The translations under genes were made by a program, and so were the position numbers. From NCBI GenBank assembly GCA_013151365.1, contig JAADIK010000048.1, forward strand, positions 1-20,357: DNA of 20,357 nucleotides, given 5' to 3'. How positions within the stretch are numbered: position 1 is the stretch's first letter; each line of letters opens with the position of its first letter. The DNA is from Deltaproteobacteria bacterium. Its GTDB lineage: Bacteria; Desulfobacterota; Desulfobulbia; Desulfobulbales; Desulfobulbaceae. The notes under the pieces were generated by a model. It did not search any database, had not been told where the DNA came from, and saw only the letters and a list, made by a program, of their open reading frames with translations. Positions 15,209 to 20,357 of the stretch are shown piece by piece.

Positions 15209-17659
15209 ATGGGAAGTGCTCACGAGAAAGAATTGATTCTCTGGTTTAAGGAAATCGGTATAAAAGATGTACCGATGGTCGGCGGCAAGAATGCCTCACT
15301 TGGGGAAATGTACCGGAAGCTCACGTCCCAGGGGGTGGCGGTGCCCGACGGTTATGCGATTACCGCCTATGCCTATCAGTATCTGCTCAAGGCCGCCGGC
15401 ATTGAGGCTGCGATCAGAGATATCCTGAGCGACCTGGATACCCATGACATTTATAACCTGCAGGAGCGGGGCGCCAAGGTCCGCGACATCATCCGCAATG
15501 CCGAGTTCCCCGATGATCTGCGCCAGGCCATTGTCGATTCCTACAAAAAAATGGAAGAGGAGTATGGTGCGGGCGTGGATGTGGCGGTTCGTTCGTCGGC
15601 CACGGCCGAAGATCTCCCCGATGCCTCCTTTGCCGGGCAGCAGGACACCTATCTCAATATATGCGGTCCGGAGGCCCTGATTGACGCCTGTAAGCGCTGC
15701 TTCGCCTCCCTGTTTACCAACCGGGCGATCTCCTACCGTCATGACAAGGGGTTCGGCCAGTTTGACGTCTATCTCTCCATCGTGGTCCAGAAGATGGTTC
15801 GTTCCGATTCCGCCTGTTCCGGCGTTATGTTTTCCATCGATACCGAGTCCGGCTTCAAGGATGCGGTCTTCCTCACCGGTGCCTGGGGGCTGGGTGAAAA
15901 CGTGGTGCAGGGTGCGGTCAATCCGGATGAGTATTATATCTTCAAGCCGACCCTGAAACAGGGCAAGCGTCCTATTGTCGGCAAGCGGGTCGGGACCAAG
16001 GAAGTCAAGATGATCTACGACAACGACCCGAACACCGACGAGCCGATCAAGAATATCCCGACCACCCCGCAGGAGCGCGGTTCCTATGTCCTCAACGATG
16101 ACGAGGTCCTGCAACTGGCCGAGTGGGCCTGCATTATCGAGGATCATTACGGCCGCGGCATGGATATCGAGTGGGCCAAGGACGGCGACGGCGTCAAGGT
16201 CGGGACCGGCAAGCTGTTTATCGTCCAGGCCCGGCCCGAGACCGTGCATTCGCAGGCGGCCAAGAATGTCATGGAAACCTATGTGCTCAAGGAGAGCGGC
16301 AAGGTCCTGGTGACCGGCCAGGCCGTCGGTGCCAAGATCGGTCAAGGCAAGGCCAATGTGCTTGAGGATGTCACCCAGATTCATGATTTCAAGGCCGGCG
16401 AGGTGCTGGTGACCGATATGACCGATCCTGACTGGGAACCGATCATGAAGATCGCCGGGGCCATTGTCACCAACCGCGGCGGCCGGACCTGTCATGCGGC
16501 CATCATCTCCCGCGAGCTTGGTATCCCCTGCGTCATCGGCACCGAGGATGGCTCCAAGGTGCTCAAGACCGGTCAGGACGTCACGGTCAGTTGCGCCGAA
16601 GGTGAGACCGGCAATATCTATGAGGGGTTGATCGATTTCGAAGTTGAAAAAATCGACTTGGACAATGTGCCGGCCACCCGCACCAAGATCATGATGAATG
16701 TCGGGATTCCGGAAAAGTCCTTTACCGAATGCCAGATACCCAACGACGGCGTCGGCCTGGCGCGCGAGGAATTTATCATTAACTCGCATATCGGCATCCA
16801 TCCGCTGGCCCTGTACTATTTCGAGGACCTCAAGGCCAAGGCGGCCGACGACAGTGAGATCGCGGCCATTGTCGAGCAGATCGAGGCCAAGACCACGGCC
16901 TATCCGGATGACAAAAAACAATATTTTATCGATAAGCTGGCCGAGGGCGTGGGCCGTATCGGCGCCGGCTTCTATCCCAAGGATGTTATCGTCCGGCTTT
17001 CCGACTTCAAATCCAACGAGTATGCCAACCTGATCGGCGGTCATCTCTACGAGCCGGTGGAGTCGAATCCGATGATCGGCTGGCGGGGAGCGTCCCGCTA
17101 CTATGATGCCAAGTACAAACCGGCCTTTGAGCTTGAGTGCCGCGCCCTGCTTAAGGCGCGTAACGATATGGGCCTCACCAACATCAAGCTGATGGTGCCG
17201 TTCTGCCGGACCCCGGAAGAGGGCCGGAGGGTCATCGAGGTCCTGCGTGAGTTCGGCCTGGTGCAGGGCGAGAACGAGCTGGAAGTATACGTCATGTGCG
17301 AGATCCCCAGCAACGTCATTTCCGCCGATGCCTTCAGTGATGTCTTCGACGGCTTCTCAATCGGTACCAACGACCTGACCCAGTTGACCCTGGGCCTGGA
17401 TCGTGACTCGGACCTGGTGGCCCATATCTATGACGAGCGCAACGAAGCGGTCAAGACCATGGTCAAGATGGTGATCGATACGGCCAAGCGCCGCGGCCGC
17501 AAGATCGGTATCTGCGGGCAGGCCCCCAGCGATTTCCCGGATTTCGCCATGTTCCTGGTTGAATGCGGTATCGATTCCATGAGCCTGATCTCCGACACCG
17601 TGGTCAAGACCCGGCTCAAGGTTGCCGCCAAGGAAAAGGAGATGGGGATTACGCCGTAA
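15209..17659 (+). CDS. ppsA: Phosphoenolpyruvate synthase
   Basis: This enzyme makes PEP from pyruvate and ATP, releasing AMP and phosphate, and is the first committed step of gluconeogenesis from pyruvate. The 816-residue protein aligns with E. coli PpsA from end to end. The N-terminal ATP-binding domain has GGKNASLGEM (25-34) and RSSATAEDLPDASFAGQQ (128-145). The swivelling phosphohistidine domain has NRGGRTCHAAII with His429. The C-terminal PEP/pyruvate-binding barrel has RLSDFKSNEY (596-605), GFSIGTNDLTQL (715-726) and GICGQAPSD with catalytic Cys769. It is PpsA rather than pyruvate phosphate dikinase, judged by these motifs and its length. The ATG at 15209 has a strong ribosome binding site. 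An intrinsic terminator follows. Its place beside phosphoglucomutase suits growth on C1/C2 compounds or CO2, where hexoses must be made. Confidence 0.98.
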   Translation: MGSAHEKELILWFKEIGIKDVPMVGGKNASLGEMYRKLTSQGVAVPDGYAITAYAYQYLLKAAGIEAAIRDILSDLDTHDIYNLQERGAKVRDIIRNAEFPDDLRQAIVDSYKKMEEEYGAGVDVAVRSSATAEDLPDASFAGQQDTYLNICGPEALIDACKRCFASLFTNRAISYRHDKGFGQFDVYLSIVVQKMVRSDSACSGVMFSIDTESGFKDAVFLTGAWGLGENVVQGAVNPDEYYIFKPTLKQGKRPIVGKRVGTKEVKMIYDNDPNTDEPIKNIPTTPQERGSYVLNDDEVLQLAEWACIIEDHYGRGMDIEWAKDGDGVKVGTGKLFIVQARPETVHSQAAKNVMETYVLKESGKVLVTGQAVGAKIGQGKANVLEDVTQIHDFKAGEVLVTDMTDPDWEPIMKIAGAIVTNRGGRTCHAAIISRELGIPCVIGTEDGSKVLKTGQDVTVSCAEGETGNIYEGLIDFEVEKIDLDNVPATRTKIMMNVGIPEKSFTECQIPNDGVGLAREEFIINSHIGIHPLALYYFEDLKAKAADDSEIAAIVEQIEAKTTAYPDDKKQYFIDKLAEGVGRIGAGFYPKDVIVRLSDFKSNEYANLIGGHLYEPVESNPMIGWRGASRYYDAKYKPAFELECRALLKARNDMGLTNIKLMVPFCRTPEEGRRVIEVLREFGLVQGENELEVYVMCEIPSNVISADAFSDVFDGFSIGTNDLTQLTLGLDRDSDLVAHIYDERNEAVKTMVKMVIDTAKRRGRKIGICGQAPSDFPDFAMFLVECGIDSMSLISDTVVKTRLKVAAKEKEMGITP

Positions 17660-17668
17660 TCGTAAAAG

Positions 17669-17688
17669 CGTGTCCGGCCGGACACGCA
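17669..17688. repeat. Perfect 20-base GC-rich palindrome after ppsA
   Basis: GCGTGTCCGG is followed directly by its reverse complement CCGGACACGC, giving a 20-base palindrome with no spacer. It starts nine bases after the ppsA stop and lies ahead of the terminator at 17716-17745. In RNA it could fold as a 3' stabilising hairpin. As DNA it could be a dimeric protein site. No T-tract follows, so it is not itself a terminator. Confidence 0.8.
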
Positions 17689-17715
17689 GGGATAGTACAT
17701 AGCAGTGAAACAGAA

Positions 17716-17745
17716 AGCGGGGCCGTGCGGCCCCGCTTTTTTTTT
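17716..17745 (+). terminator. Rho-independent terminator of ppsA
   Basis: The stem GCGGGGCC (17717-17724) and GGCCCCGC (17729-17736) with a GTGC tetraloop is followed by nine T residues (17737-17745), an excellent intrinsic terminator. On the minus strand the same stem is followed by TTTCTGTTTC, so it may also stop transcripts from the convergent mechanosensitive-channel gene. Confidence 0.95.
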
Positions 17746-17792
17746 GTAACGGCTCTCCGGGGGGCGGCAAACTCGGGAGGATTTCGGGCCGT

Positions 17793-18917
17793 TTAGATGC
17801 GCTCGTCCAGAACAGGCGGCTGCTCCCTGGTTCCCGCCCCGGTCTTCATGTGAATATCACGTTGCGGAAAAGGAATGACGATATTGTGCCGGGCAAAGGC
17901 TTCGTAGATGGCGATGAGCAGGTTATGGGTCTGCAGGCCCTTCTGGGCGGGATCGATCACCCAGACCAGCAGCTGGAGGTTGACCGATGACTCGGCAAAG
18001 GCCCGTACCCGCACCCGTGGTTCCGGCGTTTTGGCCAGCAGTTCATTGTCCCGGGCGATGTCGAGGAGAATATGTTCGACTTTGGCCAGGTCGCTGCCGT
18101 AGGCCACGCCCACCGCAATCCTGATCCGGAAGCGCGGGATCGGCGCGCTTTCATTGATAATCTTAGAATTGGCCATGATCGAATTCGGGATGGAAATCTG
18201 GACGTCGTCCCTGGTCTTGATTTTGGTCGACCGGACGCCCATCTCAATGACCTCGCCCCGCTCGCCGCTGTCCAGGATGATATAGTCGCCCACCTTGTAG
18301 GCCTGGTCCGCAAAAATCGATATGCCGCCGAAAAAGTTGGCCATGGTGTCCTTGGCCGCCAGGGCGATGGCGATACCGGCAATGCCCGCCGAGGCAAAGA
18401 GCGGTGTCAGGTCGACCCGCCAGATGATCAGGATCCAGGCGATGCCGGCAAAGATGAGGATGACCCGGGAAACATTTTTTATGAGATAGAGCAGGTCCTT
18501 GTCGATATGTTTCCGCCGCATGAAATCCGCGCCCCTGACCTCATGGAGCCGGTTGAGCCCCCGCAGCAGGGCGCCCCACCAGAACAGGAGCAGGGCGGTT
18601 TTGATCAGGTTGGGCAGGACCGTGTTCCATGGCGGGGCCAGGGCCGGGTGGATAATCAGGGCGTGAAGCAGGCCGAGCAGGAAGATTGATACGTAGATGG
18701 GCCGGTGCAGGATCTCGATGATCAGGTCGTCACCGGTAATTTTCGTCCGGCTCGCCAGGCGCTTGAGCAGCTTGTCGATAAACAGATCGGTGAGCTTGGC
18801 AAAAATCGCATAAAGGGCGACGATGAGCAGGCGCTGGCCGATCTGGTATTGGCCGAGGGCCTTGACGGAGGAGAAAAACTCGTGCAGACCGGCGTTGTAG
18901 ATGGCGGGAAAATCCAT
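17793..18917 (-). CDS. MscS-family small-conductance mechanosensitive channel
   Basis: This is an inner-membrane channel that opens on osmotic downshock to release solutes. The 374-residue protein has an N-terminal part with about three hydrophobic segments (near 28-46, 72-90 and 103-119), then two more (about 150-167 and 170-190). The last is the pore helix, ASAGIAGIAIALAAKDTMAN (175-194), followed by FFGGISIFADQAYKVGDYI, the family signature at the start of the cytoplasmic beta domain. The C-terminal region (about 255-350) fits the MscS cytoplasmic alpha/beta domain. It is longer than E. coli MscS (286 aa), owing to extra transmembrane helices at the N-terminus. It begins 39 bases after the Trm112-like gene and is probably cotranscribed with it. 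The stop is TAA. No strong ribosome binding site is seen. Confidence 0.94.
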   Translation of the reverse strand: MDFPAIYNAGLHEFFSSVKALGQYQIGQRLLIVALYAIFAKLTDLFIDKLLKRLASRTKITGDDLIIEILHRPIYVSIFLLGLLHALIIHPALAPPWNTVLPNLIKTALLLFWWGALLRGLNRLHEVRGADFMRRKHIDKDLLYLIKNVSRVILIFAGIAWILIIWRVDLTPLFASAGIAGIAIALAAKDTMANFFGGISIFADQAYKVGDYIILDSGERGEVIEMGVRSTKIKTRDDVQISIPNSIMANSKIINESAPIPRFRIRIAVGVAYGSDLAKVEHILLDIARDNELLAKTPEPRVRVRAFAESSVNLQLLVWVIDPAQKGLQTHNLLIAIYEAFARHNIVIPFPQRDIHMKTGAGTREQPPVLDERI

Positions 18918-18956
18918 GTGTTTTACTGTTGCCGGGCAGGGTGGTTGCCGCGTATC

Positions 18957-19148
18957 TTATTGTTCGGCAATGGTTTGCCTGTCAAGGTGTCTGGCTTCAT
19001 CGATTAGCATGATGGGAATGTCATCGCGGATTTCATAGAGCAGGCAGCAGCGTTCGCAGACCAGGCCCTTGTTGTCCGTTGCCGGCCTGACCGGTCCCTT
19101 GCACTTGGGGCAGGCGAGAATGTCGAGCAGTTCCTGTTTTATGGTCAT
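18957..19148 (-). CDS. Trm112/YcaR-family small zinc-ribbon protein
   Basis: This is a 63-residue protein of the Trm112/UPF0434 (YcaR) family. Eukaryotic and archaeal Trm112 activates methyltransferases; the bacterial role is poorly known. It shows LLDILACPKCKGPV (about 7-20), then a second metal-binding pair, C31 and C34 (CERC), and the typical ending RDDIPIMLIDEAR (41-53), close to the RDGIPVLLETEAR of E. coli YcaR. In many proteobacteria this gene sits beside lpxK/kdsB; here it precedes an MscS channel gene instead. The ATG at 19148 has a GGGAG ribosome site about seven bases upstream, which supports the start. It is divergent from the molybdopterin-domain gene. Confidence 0.93.
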   Translation of the reverse strand: MTIKQELLDILACPKCKGPVRPATDNKGLVCERCCLLYEIRDDIPIMLIDEARHLDRQTIAEQ

Positions 19149-19192
19149 GGTACGCTCCCGTGCGGATTCAGGTGTTTCTTGGAATTGTTGAA

Positions 19193-19221
19193 TTGACGCC
19201 TTGTCGGAAAGGCTTTATACA
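19193..19221 (+). promoter_or_regulatory. Sigma70-type promoter of the molybdopterin-binding-domain gene
   Basis: TTGACG (19193-19198) and TATACA (19216-19221) are separated by exactly 17 bases. Each hexamer differs from consensus at only one or two positions. Transcription would begin near 19228, giving a leader of about 45 bases before the ATG at 19274. This is the best promoter match in the window. Confidence 0.75.
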
Positions 19222-19273
19222 GTATTGATATCGTATTTTCGCCAGACTTTCCAGGAAAACTCAACGGTTAATC

Positions 19274-20299
19274 ATGAAAAAGACTGTACCGGTGGAGCAG
19301 GCCGTGGGCATGGTCCTGTCCCATGATATAACGGAAATCATCCAGGGCGAATTCAAGGGTCGGGCCTTTAAAAAGGGTTATATCGTCCGGCCTGAGGATA
19401 TCGAACACCTCCGGCGCCTCGGCAAGGACCATCTTTACGTTCTTGAACTCGGTGCTGACGAAATCCATGAAAATGAGGCGGCCCGGTTGCTGGCTACCGC
19501 TTTTGCCGGGCCGGGAACGAGCTTCCCCGATGAGGTGGTGGAGGGCAAGATTGCCATTGCCGCGTCCCGGGACGGCCTGCTCAAGGTCAACCGGGAGGCC
19601 CTGCTGCGCTGCAATATGCTCGGCGAGGTGATGTGCGCCACCCTGCATGACAATACCCCGGTCCGCCGGGGAGAGCAGGTGGCCGCCACCCGTCTCATCC
19701 CCCTGGTCGCCGGGCGGGCGCTGGTGGAAGAGGCGGTCCGGATAGCCTCGGCCGGGGAGAAAATCGTCCGCGTCCTGCCGCTCAGGCATGTCCGGGCCGG
19801 CCTGGTGATCACCGGCGGCGAGGTTTTTTACGGCCGCATCAAGGACGCCTTCGAGCAGGTCCTGCGGACCAAGCTCAAGGAACTCGGTTCGGAGGTCACC
19901 ATTGTCCGTTTCGCCCCGGATGATCCCGGTATCATTGCCGCCGAAATAGGGGCCTGCCTGGAGGCCGGCGCCGAGTTGATCGTCACCAGCGGCGGGATGT
20001 CGGTCGATCCCGACGACGTGACGCGCCAGGGCATCAAAGCGGCCGGGGCGGTCGATATCGTCTATGGCTCGCCGGTCCTGCCCGGGGCCATGTTCCTGGT
20101 CGCCGGCATCGGCCGGGTCCCGGTCCTGGGTATTCCCGCCTGCGGCATGTTTCACCGGATCACGGTGCTGGATCTGATCTTACCCCGGATTCTGGCCGGC
20201 GAGTCCATCGGCCGGCCGGAACTGGCGGCGCTCGGGCATGGCGGTCTGTGCCGCAACTGTAAGCAGTGTCAGTATCCGGTCTGCCCTTTCGGCAAGTGA
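19274..20299 (+). CDS. Molybdopterin-binding domain (MoCF/MoeA-related) protein with C-terminal cysteine cluster
   Basis: This 341-residue protein has a MoCF_biosynth-type domain, which in MoeA, MogA and CinA binds molybdopterin. The fold's diagnostic parts are VITGGEVFYGRI (178-189), then TSGGMSVDPDDVT (238-250) with the conserved SGG and acidic residues, and a PVLPGAMF/VPVLGIPACGMFHR region (about 267-295). Residues 1-165 only loosely resemble the MoeA N-terminal region and lack recognisable full MoeA domains. The last 16 residues hold four cysteines spaced C326-x2-C329-x2-C332-x4-C337, which could bind zinc or an Fe-S cluster. The ATG at 19274 follows a well-placed promoter but only a weak ribosome site. 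It may act in Mo/W cofactor insertion, for example for formate dehydrogenase, but that is inference. It is not a standard MoeA, so no symbol is given. Confidence 0.85.
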   Translation: MKKTVPVEQAVGMVLSHDITEIIQGEFKGRAFKKGYIVRPEDIEHLRRLGKDHLYVLELGADEIHENEAARLLATAFAGPGTSFPDEVVEGKIAIAASRDGLLKVNREALLRCNMLGEVMCATLHDNTPVRRGEQVAATRLIPLVAGRALVEEAVRIASAGEKIVRVLPLRHVRAGLVITGGEVFYGRIKDAFEQVLRTKLKELGSEVTIVRFAPDDPGIIAAEIGACLEAGAELIVTSGGMSVDPDDVTRQGIKAAGAVDIVYGSPVLPGAMFLVAGIGRVPVLGIPACGMFHRITVLDLILPRILAGESIGRPELAALGHGGLCRNCKQCQYPVCPFGK

Positions 20300-20318
20300 T
20301 TCTCTCCGATATATTTGC

Positions 20319-20348
20319 TTCAACTCCATGAGCAGGATATGTTATAAT
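20319..20348 (+). promoter_or_regulatory. Candidate promoter for a gene beyond the right edge
   Basis: A perfect -10 TATAAT (20343-20348) lies 18 bases after TTCAAC (20319-20324), a modest -35. It follows the molybdopterin-domain gene by about 20 bases and points out of the window. With no downstream sequence to see, this is tentative. Confidence 0.4.
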
Positions 20349-20357
20349 AGGTCAATA

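Noticed and set aside
15026..15223. Possible 65-codon gene on the minus strand upstream of ppsA
   Set aside because: Its start lies within the ppsA coding start on the other strand and there is no ribosome binding site or similarity I can recognise.
15296..17044. Open frame of 582 codons on the minus strand opposite ppsA
   Set aside because: It lies wholly inside ppsA, which matches its family end to end. The antisense product resembles nothing and has no ribosome site.
1..20357. Mobile element, prophage, CRISPR array or defence system
   Set aside because: I found no transposase, integrase, phage structural gene, spaced direct-repeat array or recognisable defence gene. The cNMP domain is fused to a secretion ATPase, not to a defence effector.

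Overview
The window reads as an ordinary chromosomal segment from a GC-rich Gram-negative bacterium. The most likely source is an anaerobe of the Desulfobacterota (Desulfobulbales-like). That placement is an inference from LPS-core glycosyltransferases, a full-length three-domain NifU with NifS, an FAD-dependent ThyX, formate-tetrahydrofolate ligase, PEP synthase and a PilB-type ATPase occurring together. I see no phage, insertion sequence, CRISPR array, tRNA or rRNA.

Layout, left to right. (1) Plus strand: the 3' part of secA, cut by the window edge, then a GT9 heptosyltransferase-type gene and a GT2 glycosyltransferase that overlap by 4 bases. (2) A short convergent gap holding an inverted repeat. 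(3) Minus strand: a PilB/GspE-type ATPase with an unusual C-terminal cyclic-nucleotide-binding domain, translationally coupled to a WaaE-like GT2 glycosyltransferase. (4) Minus strand: fhs, with its own strong terminator. (5) Minus strand: the operon nifU-nifS-thyX, with ATGA overlaps at both junctions. (6) Minus strand: a phosphoglucomutase, ending in a long terminator-like hairpin. (7) A 458-base AT-rich divergent region, then plus-strand ppsA with a strong terminator. (8) Minus strand: a Trm112-like zinc protein followed by an MscS channel. (9) Plus strand: a molybdopterin-binding-domain protein with a cysteine-rich tail, behind a good sigma70-type promoter.

How the genes fit together: secA, the three glycosyltransferases, the MscS channel and the pilus/secretion ATPase all serve the cell envelope. 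ppsA and the phosphoglucomutase, divergently arranged, belong to gluconeogenesis and sugar-phosphate supply, which also feeds LPS. fhs activates formate onto tetrahydrofolate, and ThyX uses methylene-tetrahydrofolate. NifU/NifS build Fe-S clusters. The last gene suggests molybdenum or tungsten cofactor use, common in formate-metabolising anaerobes.

I did not find a clearly new multi-gene system. The observations most worth a second look are the PilB ATPase flanked by two possible nucleotide-sensing modules, the ThyX with a large insertion ahead of its signature motif and encoded in a nifUS operon, and the cysteine tail on the molybdopterin-binding protein.
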